The notes: generated by a model from the sequence alone, not told the origin. A stretch of 64,000 nucleotides of DNA from Photobacterium jeanii (GCF_001650345.1 NZ_LVHF01000033.1:620001-684000); one strand, 5' to 3'. Positions 8,171 to 18,335 are shown, counted from the first letter of the stretch. Program-made: numbers and translations.

Positions 8171-10126
8171 ATGTATCAATATTGGTCGTCATCACTTGTT
8201 AATGCAATCCGAATTAGTTTCATATCACTAATCATTGCTGTCGGGTGTGTTATTCCTGCTCAGGCCAAACCAAGTGATTTCGTTTATACCCCAGCCATTA
8301 CAGAACAAGATAGCCGTATCGTCGCGGCTTATATCCAATCTTTACGTGATCCCAAATACGCTTATAGTCTGGTAAAACAGTTTGTTGCTGGTAAGTCGGG
8401 CAAACCGATGACTGATTGGGAGCGTGTCTACTACGTGCTGACTATGTCACGGCTTGACGCGTACACTATAACCAAAGAGGAACCGTTAGATACGGTATCT
8501 GAACTTGAAGTACTTGCTAGAAAGCTCGGTGTGCCATGGATCAAAGCTGAAGCATTGCTACATCGGGCTATTGTGGCGAAAGAAACGGCTCATTACGGGG
8601 AAGGGCTTGCTTACCTAGATGAAGTTTTGGTTATTGCCGATCAAACTGGTTTCAAGAACCTGAGAGCTCGCGCTCTTAAGTGGCAAGCGAATATTTTGTA
8701 CTATCAATCTAGGTATGAATTAGTACTGGCTAACTACCTCGAAGCACTCACTATTTTTGAAGCGCAGCAAGACTATGCACAGGTTGTGTTGGTGCTTTCA
8801 AATATTGGCAATATGTACTTAGACATGGATCAGTGGGAGCTGGCTCAGGCATATAATAAAAAAGCGTTTGAGGCTTTAGAGCGCTATCACGTGAAAAGTG
8901 ATTACACAGCAGCGCTACTTTATATCCACGCAGGCTTGGTTGATCACTACTATAAGCGACAAGAATCAGAAGCGTCGAATATCCGTAAAGCGATTTTCCA
9001 TGCTAATCAAACGGGATCAAGTTACATCCAGCTTGTGACGTTAACCAATTACACCTCGATTTTACTTGATGAAAATAAGCTACAAGCGTCGTTAAAAATG
9101 TCGAAAGAGTGTTTGGAAATTGCAGATAATATTCAAGACAAACTCGGTCGTGCATTCTGCTACGAATCTAAATCTATGGCTTATTTAGAGCTGAACTCTC
9201 TCAAGAAATCGGTAACGGCAGCGTTGATCGCCTTAAATGTTTACAAAGAGTACGGTAGTCATTCTCAGGTGATCAGGCTGTACAAAATACTGTCTGATAT
9301 CTATAAAAAAGGCGGTAACTACAAAACATCTTTGGAGTATTTTCAGCGCTATATTGACGAGAAAGAGAGTAATTTCCTTCGTCAAAAACGAAAAGAAATC
9401 AGACTGTTACAAACACAGTACAATACGCAGCAGAAAGAGCAGCAAATTGCGTTGTTGAAGGCAGAGAGTGAGCTTAAATCATCACAAATTCAATCGCAGC
9501 GTTCCCGTGAAATCATTTTGGCATTAAGTGTTTTGCTGGCTGCGTCGATTTTGAGTTTACTTTACCGTCGTAACAATCACTTATCGAAAAACAATGAAGC
9601 CCTTACTGAGCAGTCGTTCCAAGATCCGCTTACCGGCATGTATAACCGTCGTTATATAGAGCGTTGGTTAGAAGGTAAATTGCTGAAAGAAAAGCCTCAA
9701 TCTGGTTCTTATGTATTGGCTATTTTAGATATCGATCACTTTAAAGCGATTAATGATACTTATGGTCATGATATTGGTGATCGCGTGTTGCAAGAGGTCG
9801 CCAGTCGACTGCAACAAAGTTGCCGTGAACACGATAAGGTGGTGCGTTGGGGCGGTGAAGAGTTCATTGCTATTTTTGCTGTCACAGAGAGCACGGACTG
9901 CCTTGAGCTTCTGGATCGTATTCGCCACGCGGTACGCTTTGAAAATATCGAAATGGCAGGCGAAGCACTGTCAGCAACTGTGTCTATCGGCGGGGTGGAA
10001 GTACCTTCGAGTCAAACGCTTCAAAGCGATTGGCAGCATTGGTTAGTGAAGGCGGATAGCGCATTATACTGCGCGAAAGACCAAGGTCGTGATTGTGTAG
10101 TAGTGAGCTCAGAAAACGATGATTAG
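8171..10126 (+). CDS. TPR-repeat GGDEF diguanylate cyclase
   Basis: The protein of 651 residues opens with a signal-like hydrophobic segment (residues 12-32, ending AQA), followed by a periplasmic tetratricopeptide-like helical array (about 100-420), a coiled coil (about 420-458), one transmembrane helix (about 460-480) and a cytosolic GGDEF domain. The active-site GGEEF is at 561-565. An RxxD inhibitory (I-site) motif lies five residues before it (REHD KVVRW GGEEF), so the enzyme should make c-di-GMP and be feedback inhibited. The TPR part probably senses a periplasmic partner. Confidence 0.92.
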   Translation: MYQYWSSSLVNAIRISFISLIIAVGCVIPAQAKPSDFVYTPAITEQDSRIVAAYIQSLRDPKYAYSLVKQFVAGKSGKPMTDWERVYYVLTMSRLDAYTITKEEPLDTVSELEVLARKLGVPWIKAEALLHRAIVAKETAHYGEGLAYLDEVLVIADQTGFKNLRARALKWQANILYYQSRYELVLANYLEALTIFEAQQDYAQVVLVLSNIGNMYLDMDQWELAQAYNKKAFEALERYHVKSDYTAALLYIHAGLVDHYYKRQESEASNIRKAIFHANQTGSSYIQLVTLTNYTSILLDENKLQASLKMSKECLEIADNIQDKLGRAFCYESKSMAYLELNSLKKSVTAALIALNVYKEYGSHSQVIRLYKILSDIYKKGGNYKTSLEYFQRYIDEKESNFLRQKRKEIRLLQTQYNTQQKEQQIALLKAESELKSSQIQSQRSREIILALSVLLAASILSLLYRRNNHLSKNNEALTEQSFQDPLTGMYNRRYIERWLEGKLLKEKPQSGSYVLAILDIDHFKAINDTYGHDIGDRVLQEVASRLQQSCREHDKVVRWGGEEFIAIFAVTESTDCLELLDRIRHAVRFENIEMAGEALSATVSIGGVEVPSSQTLQSDWQHWLVKADSALYCAKDQGRDCVVVSSENDD

Positions 10127-10149
10127 CGCTTGAGCGAGCGGATATAAGA

Positions 10150-10178
10150 AAGGCGAAGTGGAAATACTTCGCCTTTTT
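10150..10178. terminator. bidirectional terminator
   Basis: AAGGCGAAGT / ACTTCGCCTT form a perfect 10-bp stem with a 6-nt loop and a T5 run, between the convergent GGDEF gene and the GltS-family symporter. Confidence 0.85.
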
Positions 10179-10212
10179 GTTTATTGATTATCAATGCTTA
10201 GTGGTGCTCTGA

Positions 10213-11550
10213 TTATTGCGTCGCTAACTGACCTGAACGGCGGAATACAAAGCGCCATATAAACAGAACGAAAGCAATATAAGCAAGACCCACGCCTAGC
10301 GCTTCCCAGTGGTAACCTGAGAACATGGCGATTGGCATTAAAGAAATGATGAAGATATCAGTAATAGAACCTGGTACGTAAGCAATTGCGTAGTCATCTA
10401 GCACCTTACTCTTCATTTCAGGGTCTACGATGCGTAGTAGAGCAATACCCATCGCCACTGTACCTGTTAACCAACCCCAAGAGAAAATACCTTTCTCGAA
10501 CCAGTTATCACCCATGATGCGTGGGGCAACCCAGAAGATCAGGAATAGGGTAAACAAGATACCACCAGTAGCCAGTACAACCATAGGTACAATGTACTGG
10601 ATGAGGACGGTGATCTTAATCGCTGAGATACCAAATACGATCAGGTAGTCAGTGCTAATACCTGATGCATGATTAAACGCACCGTCACATAGGTATTGAG
10701 ACGCACCTGAACGTTGCGCGATCATGCGCACGAACATACCGCCAAGGAAGCCTGTTACAAATGTTGGGATCTGCACTTTATCGTGGAAAGACGATAGGTA
10801 GTCAGCAGATACGTAAGAAAAGGCAGTAACAACAACAACCAAAGCTGCGTGAATAGCGAATGAGTCAACCGACAGTGAAGACATTGTCGATTTCATTGCC
10901 CAACGTTGCTCGTCTTCTTCAATCAGACCTTTACGCTCGTGTTTGTTCATGTTGGCGAAGGTGCTGAATGTTTTGATTAAGCCCATCTTCACTGCAATTT
11001 GCAGGATCAACATACCAACGGCAATCGAGATAAAGATACCCGCCGTTGCGAATGTAAGGCTTAGGGTAAAGGCATCTTCCCAACCCAGATCAGTAAAGAT
11101 CTCACCAACAACCGCAGAGGTACCGTGACCACCCATAAAGCCAGCTGACATCGGAATACCAAATGCAGGACTTAGGTCAGTGAAAATGAAGGTTGCTAAG
11201 AAAAGACCAAACATCGCAGCAAATAGCCACTGAGATACTGATGCAATCTGGTTGAACGCCCACATACTACCGGCGCGCTTCGCTACCACAGAAGGGGATG
11301 GAACATCAGTTGCTAGACCAAGTGCAGAGAATAGCGCTGCAGTTAGAAGACCAGCATTGCTGGTGAAAGTATCTGTCCAAGGGAGAATATCAACCCCAGC
11401 TGGGCCAAATGCAAGGCCTAAGATGCCTGCAATCACGGCTGATGGTAGGTACATGCGCTGAAACAGTGTCAGGTGTACTCGCAGTACCTTGCCAAGAATC
11501 AAAAGTCCGCCTGCAATAGCAAGATCGGACAGCATTAATCCGTTAGGCAT
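10213..11550 (-). CDS. GltS-family sodium:glutamate symporter-like protein
   Basis: The 445-residue polytopic membrane protein has the GltS hallmarks: GFMGGHGTSAVVGEIF in the first half, and the paired cytosolic loop and second half of helices. Canonical GltS is near 400 residues; this longer form belongs to the wider ESS family, so glutamate is the likely but not certain substrate. The start is supported by GATAGGAGT upstream of the ATG. The leader region ahead of it is long and contains several hairpins. Confidence 0.8.
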   Translation of the reverse strand: MPNGLMLSDLAIAGGLLILGKVLRVHLTLFQRMYLPSAVIAGILGLAFGPAGVDILPWTDTFTSNAGLLTAALFSALGLATDVPSPSVVAKRAGSMWAFNQIASVSQWLFAAMFGLFLATFIFTDLSPAFGIPMSAGFMGGHGTSAVVGEIFTDLGWEDAFTLSLTFATAGIFISIAVGMLILQIAVKMGLIKTFSTFANMNKHERKGLIEEDEQRWAMKSTMSSLSVDSFAIHAALVVVVTAFSYVSADYLSSFHDKVQIPTFVTGFLGGMFVRMIAQRSGASQYLCDGAFNHASGISTDYLIVFGISAIKITVLIQYIVPMVVLATGGILFTLFLIFWVAPRIMGDNWFEKGIFSWGWLTGTVAMGIALLRIVDPEMKSKVLDDYAIAYVPGSITDIFIISLMPIAMFSGYHWEALGVGLAYIAFVLFIWRFVFRRSGQLATQ

Positions 11551-12095
11551 AAAAACTCCTATCGTCTAAAGAATATGTCGCCGCAACATCGCGGCTAAAT
11601 ACACAACTTAAGTCGTTGTGTATAAACACTTATTATTGGTTTGGTTGCTGATTACGGACGATTCCTGCCGGTCAGCTAACCTGAGTGCAAAATCAAGCAG
11701 ACTTTGCTGAAGGTTTGGTATGTTCATACCGTTCTTGGGATGCTGAGTATGATGAGATTCCGGTCCTCATCGATGTGTCACACACGGATTTTTTGTATTC
11801 AGTGCATATAGTTGAGTAACTACTCAACTCACTCAGTGCGCGGATGTTAATAAAAAAGTGCTACAAAATCAAATTTTGCTCATTGTTACCATAAATGATA
11901 TTTATCGATGCAAAGGGAATGATAGGAAATTGAATTGCGGGGAGAATCACTATTTTGCTTTTAATTATTGGTGGTTTGTAGCTGCTTTGTTGTTGAAGCA
12001 GTTAAAAATAAGTGTCTATCTCTAGGCAGTGCAAGGTAGGCTTAAAGGTTCAACTTCTTGCATAATTATTAGCAATCAATCATGGAGGATAACCT
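11551..12095. other. 545-bp divergent intergenic region with palindromes
   Basis: There is no credible coding frame. On the symporter side are GGTATG-TT-CATACC (11717-11730) and other short hairpins that could form a structured minus-strand leader. Near the middle is an 8+8 palindrome, described separately. The MFS gene has its own GGAGG ribosome-binding site at the far end. Confidence 0.5.
11811..11828. promoter_or_regulatory. 18-bp perfect palindrome, possible operator
   Basis: GTTGAGTA-AC-TACTCAAC is a perfect inverted repeat, positioned between the divergent symporter and MFS genes. The cognate regulator is unknown. Confidence 0.4.
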
Positions 12096-13388
12096 ATGGC
12101 AGAATCCAGCCCCCCGCCGGATGATCAAACACATACTGATAACGATGCTTTACTCAAATGGTCGCGTTTATCTTCTTTTACGCCAATGGTTTGGACTGTT
12201 CTGTTCGGTACATTAATGGCGAGAACCAGTTTTTTTATGGCGTGGCCGTTTTTAATCGTCATTCTTCATCAAGACTATAATGCTGATCCTATTACCATTG
12301 GCGCGATGCTTGCTGCATCAGCAGTGGTCGGCGTGTTTACTGGGCTTTATTCTGGTTATTTATCAGATAAATTTGGTCGCAAGTGGATGATCATCGCTGG
12401 TAGCTGGGTGGCTGCATTTAGCTATGGTGGCATCGGTTTCGCTTCTGAGATTTGGCAGTTCTTTGCGCTCATTATTAGCTGTGGCTTGATGCGCCCTATG
12501 ATAGAAGCACCTTCTAAAGCGGTGATTAGCGATAACCTTGCCAACATTAAAGATCGCGAACTTGCGATGAATATTCGTTACTTTGCGATCAATGTTGGGG
12601 GCGCAATTGGCCCTTTGATTGGTATCACTTTAGCTTTGAGTAACCCACAGCCATTGTTTGTGGTAACGGGTGGAGTGTATGTGTTGTTTAGTCTGTTGTA
12701 CTGGTCTTGCTTTCGCCGTTACCCAGAGAAAAAACAACAAGGTGCTGAGCAGGTCACTCACTTTGGTAGAACACTACGCGTAGTGATGAAAGATAAACTC
12801 TTCATCAAGCTCATTGTTGCCAATATCATCATGATGTTTGTTTATGGTCAGTACGAATCGTCTATCCCACAAATCATCGTACTCAGTGGGATCGAAAACG
12901 CCGCTTTCTTTGTCAGCAGCTTAGTGATGGTAAATACTTGTACTATCATCATTTTTCAGTTTCCGTTGCTCAGGTTACTCCAAGATCTACCGTTGTTTAC
13001 GCGCAGCCAAATAGGGATGGCGTTGATGGCATTGTCTCAGGTTGGTTTCTTGATGGTGCCAATGGATTGGCCGATTGGTTGGTTGCTGGCGTGTTTCGTT
13101 TTAAGTTTGGGGGAGGTCGTTGCTTTTCCAACATTGAATGTACAAATTGACCGTCTAGCTCCCGCTCACTTAAGAGGCAGCTATTTTGGTGCAGCTGCGA
13201 TCTATTCGTTAGGTTTTGCGCTAGCACCGTTACTTGGTGGTGCCATTATTCAAATGTACGGTGCAAGTGAGCTGTTTATCTTATGCCTTGGTTCTTGTGT
13301 GGTGATGATGGTGCTTTATCGTGCAGTGAGTCGACATCAAGATCGTGACTTGTTAGATGATGCGCCTCAGGTCGCTAAGCAATCATAG
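12096..13388 (+). CDS. MFS transporter (MdtG-like drug efflux type)
   Basis: The 430 residues show about twelve hydrophobic helices and the MFS motif A between helices 2 and 3 (GYLSDKFGRKWMI). The arrangement resembles proton-driven drug:H+ antiporters of the MdtG/MdtH group. No substrate can be assigned. The start is clear from ATGGAGGATAACCT immediately upstream. It is monocistronic, ended by the hairpin at 13475. Confidence 0.85.
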   Translation: MAESSPPPDDQTHTDNDALLKWSRLSSFTPMVWTVLFGTLMARTSFFMAWPFLIVILHQDYNADPITIGAMLAASAVVGVFTGLYSGYLSDKFGRKWMIIAGSWVAAFSYGGIGFASEIWQFFALIISCGLMRPMIEAPSKAVISDNLANIKDRELAMNIRYFAINVGGAIGPLIGITLALSNPQPLFVVTGGVYVLFSLLYWSCFRRYPEKKQQGAEQVTHFGRTLRVVMKDKLFIKLIVANIIMMFVYGQYESSIPQIIVLSGIENAAFFVSSLVMVNTCTIIIFQFPLLRLLQDLPLFTRSQIGMALMALSQVGFLMVPMDWPIGWLLACFVLSLGEVVAFPTLNVQIDRLAPAHLRGSYFGAAAIYSLGFALAPLLGGAIIQMYGASELFILCLGSCVVMMVLYRAVSRHQDRDLLDDAPQVAKQS

Positions 13389-13474
13389 TTTGAGTGGCTG
13401 TTAGATAGTTTCTGTTTGCTTTTCTATGCGGTTTTCCGTGAAGCTTTTCAAGCTGTTACTTAACTCATGAAATC

Positions 13475-13511
13475 GCCCCGTTACACCTACAGTGTGACGG
13501 GGCTATTTTTT
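13475..13511. terminator. bidirectional terminator
   Basis: GCCCCGTTACAC pairs with GTGTGACGGGGC (one G-T wobble) across a 5-nt loop and is followed by TATTTTTTT. It lies between the MFS gene and the convergent lipoprotein gene. Confidence 0.85.
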
Positions 13512-13536
13512 TAGGATGGATAAATAAGGAGCTGCG

Positions 13537-14565
13537 TTATTGACTTGCTTGCTGTTCAGCACGCCAAGTTAGCAGAGGTAGCTTGCTGCTACTAACGGCT
13601 AGTTTTCCATTGTCGTTAAACAATACCATTGCCGTATCTTGGTTGTGGTAAGGCATAAGATCGAGTGTGACAACTCGTTTGATTACGGTATCTTGAAGCT
13701 GACAAATATCAAGGAAAGCTTTTCTTGTCGCGGCATCAGCTTTGCCAAATTGGCTTGTGGTTGGGAAGACACTCTCTTCCGCTTCTAGACCAATCAATAG
13801 CTGTTTGCTGGTGGTTTTGCTTGGCAGCGCACCTTTAACAAAGTGACTTAATTCAGTGTTGTTGGATACTTTCACTAATTCAGTGTTGAAAGCGGGCGCA
13901 CTCTTGTTGGTAGTAACACCAATACAGGCTGCAAGTTCATCACTATGAACATTAGAGTGTGTTAGACGATTAATAACAGCGACTTTCCCTGCTTTATCCC
14001 AATCCGCTTTATCTACAAAAAGACGGAAGATACTGTCTTGGATACCAAACTTGCTTTCATCAGGATCTGTTGCTGTCGGTGCAAAGAAGTAATGGGCTTT
14101 GCCATTACGCGTATGCTGATACTTAACAGTTTCAGTTCGCTGGGTAGCTTTAGGTGTGTACGACAGTGAAATATCGACTTGTTGGGTGTTGTCACCATAA
14201 CTCTGTAGGGCAAATTGGTGACCATTTGTCTTAGTACCTAGTTGCTCAAAACGAAGATCGTAGTGGCGGAAAATAGCACTGGAGTCATTTTCGATAGTAA
14301 TACGAACTGGGCTCGTTGGAGAGATATCGGAACGCTCATTAACAAGGCTAAAGCGAAAAGGGGTGTAGCCATCAAGAATGGGAGCTGCTTTGTTATCGGC
14401 GATGCCTGTTGCTAGGTGGAATGCACCTTGTTTGACTTGAGGCTTAACCGGTGGCTTGGTGCCAGAGCCGTTATCTGTACCAGAGCTGCCACTTGAGCTA
14501 CCGCCGCCACAGCCTGCGAGTAATGTTGATAAGATTATTGAAGCAGCTAGAAACTTTACTTTCAT
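13537..14565 (-). CDS. putative lipoprotein of unknown function
   Basis: The 342-residue protein begins with a lipoprotein signal peptide and lipobox (LLAGC, Cys at residue 19), followed by a Gly/Ser-rich linker (GGGSSSGSSGTD). The mature part looks beta-rich and soluble. It contains four further cysteines or so but no domain I recognise. Probably attached to the outer membrane facing the periplasm. Confidence 0.75.
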   Translation of the reverse strand: MKVKFLAASIILSTLLAGCGGGSSSGSSGTDNGSGTKPPVKPQVKQGAFHLATGIADNKAAPILDGYTPFRFSLVNERSDISPTSPVRITIENDSSAIFRHYDLRFEQLGTKTNGHQFALQSYGDNTQQVDISLSYTPKATQRTETVKYQHTRNGKAHYFFAPTATDPDESKFGIQDSIFRLFVDKADWDKAGKVAVINRLTHSNVHSDELAACIGVTTNKSAPAFNTELVKVSNNTELSHFVKGALPSKTTSKQLLIGLEAEESVFPTTSQFGKADAATRKAFLDICQLQDTVIKRVVTLDLMPYHNQDTAMVLFNDNGKLAVSSSKLPLLTWRAEQQASQ

Positions 14566-14700
14566 GATTTTGGTCTCGTCATTATTTTGGCGCCATGTTA
14601 ATAAAAACGATGTTTTTTATCAATGGTAAAAGGTGGAGTAATTGAGGTTGAGTATCGGGTTTTGTGTGCTGCAATGAGAAAACAAGTGCTTAAAACGAAA

Positions 14701-14724
14701 AAAGCAGCCGTTATGGCTGCTTTT
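14701..14724 (-). terminator. terminator of the BCCT transporter gene
   Basis: AAAGCAGCC / GGCTGCTTT with a 5-nt loop lies just after the BCCT stop codon, and a T-rich tract follows on the minus strand. Confidence 0.75.
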
Positions 14725-14754
14725 GTATTGATTGCTTATGTATCTAGCGGATAC

Positions 14755-16335
14755 TTAGCTAGTACTCTTAGCGACTTCGCCAGATGCTTCACAGTAACCA
14801 TTGTCACTGTTTTCAGCTTGGCTCACCGCATGACGCTTCATTTTTGCCACTGCAATCGGGCCACTAATGAAGGTTGCTGCAACTAAGAAAGAAACAGGAA
14901 CCGCAGTAATAACAATGAAAGACTGCAGTGCATTCAAGCCACCGTCACCGGCAATCAGAAGTACACCAGCTACGACACCCATCATTACTGCCCAGAACAA
15001 ACGCTGAGATTTAGACGGCTCATTGTCGCCAGAGACAGCCATCGCGATGGAATAAGCCATTGAGTCACCAGTGGTTGCCACGAAAGTTGTGGTTAGCACC
15101 AAGAACGCAGGGATCAGCAACCAGCTCAGTGGAAGCTGAGAAAGTGACGCTAGCAATACCGCAGGTAGACCTGCATCTTGTAGTGGTGCAGAGATACTAC
15201 CCGGTGTTTGAAGCTCAAGGTAAATACCTGTGCCACCTAGTACAGAGAACCAGAAGTTAGTTGCAATTGGCGCAGCAACAGCAACGGTTAGTACCAATTC
15301 ACGGATGCTACGACCTTTTGAGATACGAGCGATAAAGATCGCCATCATAGGTGCGAAGCCAATGAACCAGCCCCAGAAGAACCATGTCCACCAAGAGTTC
15401 CAGCTAGGGTTATCGGCGCTTAGACTCATCGCTGGTAGGTTATGTAGGTAGCTACCAAATGCAATGCCGAACTGCTCAAAGATAAAGCCAGTAGGGCCTA
15501 AGATAAGAATGGCTAGAAGCAGAACGACTGCACCAATCACATTCATTCGGCTTAGCCATTGCAGACCTTTATCCATGCCTGTGAAAGCAGAAATAGAGTA
15601 AATGCCTACAACACCCACAAGGATAGCCACTTGGCTAAAGAGTGAGTTTTCCATGCCAGTTAGCACAGTTAGGCTGTAGCCAAGCTGGGTCGCAAGGAAA
15701 CCGATAGGACCAATCGTACCAGCGGCTACTGCAATGATTGAACATGCGTCAATCACAGAGCCGAACCAATGGTTTTCAAGCTTATCGCCAAGGATAGGGT
15801 AAAGCAGAGCACGAGGACGTAGCTTAACGCCACATTGGTAGTGGGCATACATAAGTACGATTGTAGAAAGCGTACCTAGTACCGCCCAAGCAAGGAAGCC
15901 CCAGTGTAGGAAGCTTTGTGCAAGCGCAGGTGTAACCGCAGCAGCAGTACCGCCTTCAACGCCAGTGAAGCTTGGTGATGGAGTAATAAAGTGGAAAATA
16001 GGCTCAGCAGCAGACCAAAATACGCCGCCCCCCGCCAAAAGGGTACACATGATCATTGCGATCCAACGGAATGTTGGAACTGTAGGTTTGGACTTCCCGC
16101 CCATTTTGATTTTGCCGTAGCGGCTTGTTGCGATAATCATCGCTAGAGCAAAGTTCATGATCATCAGGCACTGCCACCAGTAACCAAAACTCGCCGATGC
16201 TGAAGTAAACATAGACTGAATGGAAGCGGTGAAAGTTGACAGATCGATCAGAGCTGCAAGCAGGAAGAAAAGAATGAAGCCAATCGTTAGAGTTGGAACA
16301 AGTTTGTCGCTAGTTTTAGCGCTATAAGTAGACAT
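14755..16335 (-). CDS. BCCT-family betaine/carnitine/choline transporter
   Basis: The 526-residue protein has twelve predicted helices and the conserved Trp-rich segment SWNSWWTWFFWGWFIGFAPM that lines the substrate site in BetP/OpuD-like carriers. BCCT carriers import quaternary ammonium compounds, usually as osmoprotectants. The C-terminal extension is short, so there is no obvious long osmosensing tail. It is monocistronic. Confidence 0.92.
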   Translation of the reverse strand: MSTYSAKTSDKLVPTLTIGFILFFLLAALIDLSTFTASIQSMFTSASASFGYWWQCLMIMNFALAMIIATSRYGKIKMGGKSKPTVPTFRWIAMIMCTLLAGGGVFWSAAEPIFHFITPSPSFTGVEGGTAAAVTPALAQSFLHWGFLAWAVLGTLSTIVLMYAHYQCGVKLRPRALLYPILGDKLENHWFGSVIDACSIIAVAAGTIGPIGFLATQLGYSLTVLTGMENSLFSQVAILVGVVGIYSISAFTGMDKGLQWLSRMNVIGAVVLLLAILILGPTGFIFEQFGIAFGSYLHNLPAMSLSADNPSWNSWWTWFFWGWFIGFAPMMAIFIARISKGRSIRELVLTVAVAAPIATNFWFSVLGGTGIYLELQTPGSISAPLQDAGLPAVLLASLSQLPLSWLLIPAFLVLTTTFVATTGDSMAYSIAMAVSGDNEPSKSQRLFWAVMMGVVAGVLLIAGDGGLNALQSFIVITAVPVSFLVAATFISGPIAVAKMKRHAVSQAENSDNGYCEASGEVAKSTS

Positions 16336-16707
16336 AAATATCTCACATTTGGTGTGAGGGAACGCACTCTAGCAGCATCAAAGCAATTAAACCAGCAGAA
16401 AATGTTTCGTGTTCAAAATATTTTTCGGTCAAAAAATTTGAAGTGCGTCACATATGAAATTGTGTTTTTATCAATTAAATTATTGAGTTAGTGTTGATTG
16501 GGTGTGTTGCGACTTGTCGAAATTAGTTAGAAAAACTAAGGAAAGAAATTTAGAGGTAAGAGCAGCCAATGGTGAAAAATTATGCTTTGTTGTGAGTTGA
16601 CGGTGTTAGGACAACACCGTTACAACACGATGGAAATGCCGATATTTTCCGACATTAAGTTAAGGGTAGAACGAAGTAAAGTGAGTACGATGGTAGTGTT
16701 ATTTTGT
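16336..16707. other. non-coding gap with a perfect inverted repeat
   Basis: No gene is seen in these 372 bp. The BCCT promoter should be at the left end. ACGGTGTT / AACACCGT (16600-16620, 5-nt loop) is a perfect hairpin lacking a T-run, so it may be an operator or a weak terminator. Confidence 0.45.
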
Positions 16708-16953
16708 TTAGTCTACGATTTGCTCTAATTCGTAAATACTCTCTTTGATCTCATCGACACGGCGATCCAAAATCGCTTGAGCGTCATACAAACCTTGGTT
16801 ATAGAAATGGCTGCCAAACTCTTTGGCGATGAAGTCGAGTAGGAACTCGGCATCAAATTGACCTAAGTCCTGATCTAACTCTTGTTCAAAGTAGTTTTGA
16901 AGCTTAGAAACTAAAATATTCTTTTGGTCATTCGACAGTGTAATTTTGCTCAT
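16708..16953 (-). CDS. DUF2164 family protein (81 aa)
   Basis: The short soluble helical protein runs MSKITLSNDQKNILVSKL to YELEQIVD, with the DFIAKEFGSHFYNQGLYDA block typical of DUF2164 proteins. The function is unknown. The ATG at 16953 was chosen because the upstream 27-residue extension of the open frame has unlikely composition and enters the gap next to the neighbouring terminator. Confidence 0.75.
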   Translation of the reverse strand: MSKITLSNDQKNILVSKLQNYFEQELDQDLGQFDAEFLLDFIAKEFGSHFYNQGLYDAQAILDRRVDEIKESIYELEQIVD

Positions 16954-17032
16954 ACTGGTAATTTGTTCGCTAGTGTTTGGGTGGCAAGGTACTAAAGGTG
17001 AATTGAAACAGCTTGATTGTGGCAGAAAAGGC

Positions 17033-17058
17033 AAAAAAAACCACGCTGATCAGCGTGG
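17033..17058 (-). terminator. terminator of the LuxR-type regulator gene
   Basis: CCACGCTGATCAGCGTGG is a perfect 18-bp palindrome followed on the minus strand by eight T residues. Confidence 0.88.
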
Positions 17059-17180
17059 CGAATGTTGATATTGAGAACTGCTTGCTAATTACGTCAGGAA
17101 GGATGTTAGCAAGCTCTTTAATATTAGGTGTGTGATTGCTTATATCTGTTCCCATATGGTTACAGTTATCGTTTTTGTCG

Positions 17181-18335
17181 CTAAGGCGCTGTGTTAAACC
17201 TTTCAGTTGGCGCACTTGGATAAAAAGCCGGGCTAGCGACTAGTTTGGCTACCAGTTCATTTTGTCGGTTGGTATTGGTTTTCTTCATTATGCGCTTGAT
17301 ATAAGTGCGTACTGTCTCTTGTGATAGGTATTGACGTTCCGCTATTTCGGCAGGAGATCGTCCGTAAACTAATTCGCAGCATACTTTGCTTTCACTATTA
17401 GAAAGGCGAAAGAGAGATTTTAAGATCTCGGTATCCAGCATAGGGCGCTGCTGTTCATGATAAATAAAAATAGCGACGCCTTGTTGTGGCTCAAGTAGGT
17501 GATTCTGAGGTTTATTGAACTGGTTGACGAGTGGTGTGACGGTAAGCGAGACAATAGGTTGTGAAGGTTCATTCATCGCAAGGGTTTGTGCTTTTCCTGT
17601 ATTTAATACTTGTTCGATACTTTGCTCGATCAGGCTGCTTTTTTTCGCGGTTAACCATTTCAGTTTGCGATTAACGATTTGCAACGGAAATCGGGTGCCG
17701 AGTAGTTGCTCTGCGCCTTGATTGGTATGGCAAACTCTTGCTTGCTCATCTAACAAAATAACGGGTAGTTGGATTTGGTCGAATAGACTATTAGATAACA
17801 AACGCTGTTTATCTTGCTGAACCTTGCTGTGATAAAGCTGCATTGCATGTTGTATGTGTGGGATCAGCTTTTCAATGGCTGCTTTTTCTTGATTCGTAAA
17901 GTCACCTTGATCTTCTCGTCGCTGAAAGGTGAGTTGGCTGATCCAATCACCATCCGTTGCGAGCACTGTCCCTAATCCGAAATGAATGTCTTTTTTGACT
18001 AACCACTCTTGGTGGTATTCAGGGTGATCAGTGATCACCTGCAATGTTGTTTCTTCATTTGCGTGTAATAAGGTTCCGGCTGGGTTTTCTTTAAGCTCGT
18101 TAATGAGGGGATCGCAATGACTGAACTTTTCGAGGAAGAAAGGGATGTCATTATCTTGAAAACCTTCAATCCAAACCACTTTAAGCTGATGTGTTCGGAG
18201 GTTAGCGAGAAGAATAACGCCAGAACGAAGGTTAAAAATGGTGGTGAGTTTAGAAAGAAAGGGCTGGAAGCCATTTGGGTCGATCAAGGCACTGTAGAGG
18301 GACTTGATCATTTCATCCATGTTTAAGTTTTTCAT
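17181..18335 (-). CDS. LuxR-type HTH regulator with GAF/PAS-like region
   Basis: The protein (about 384 aa) has a sensing region at the N-terminus, a PAS-like segment near residues 185-255 (VILLDEQARVCHTNQGAEQL) and a C-terminal LuxR helix-turn-helix (LSNSESKVCCELVYGRSPAE, then LSQETVRTYIKRIMKKTNT). It has no receiver domain, so it is a one-component regulator. The start is unsure: TTG 18356, ATG 18335 and ATG 18320 are in frame. It is divergent from yedI. Confidence 0.82.
   Translation of the reverse strand: MKNLNMDEMIKSLYSALIDPNGFQPFLSKLTTIFNLRSGVILLANLRTHQLKVVWIEGFQDNDIPFFLEKFSHCDPLINELKENPAGTLLHANEETTLQVITDHPEYHQEWLVKKDIHFGLGTVLATDGDWISQLTFQRREDQGDFTNQEKAAIEKLIPHIQHAMQLYHSKVQQDKQRLLSNSLFDQIQLPVILLDEQARVCHTNQGAEQLLGTRFPLQIVNRKLKWLTAKKSSLIEQSIEQVLNTGKAQTLAMNEPSQPIVSLTVTPLVNQFNKPQNHLLEPQQGVAIFIYHEQQRPMLDTEILKSLFRLSNSESKVCCELVYGRSPAEIAERQYLSQETVRTYIKRIMKKTNTNRQNELVAKLVASPAFYPSAPTERFNTAP

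Noticed and set aside
14623..14886. Open frame of 87 codons on the plus strand
   Set aside because: It overlaps the end of the BCCT gene and its terminator, and lacks a ribosome-binding site.
16970..17215. Open frame of 81 codons on the minus strand
   Set aside because: It runs through the terminator of the LuxR-type gene and overlaps its coding end; the hydrophobic stretch comes from the hairpin and T-run.
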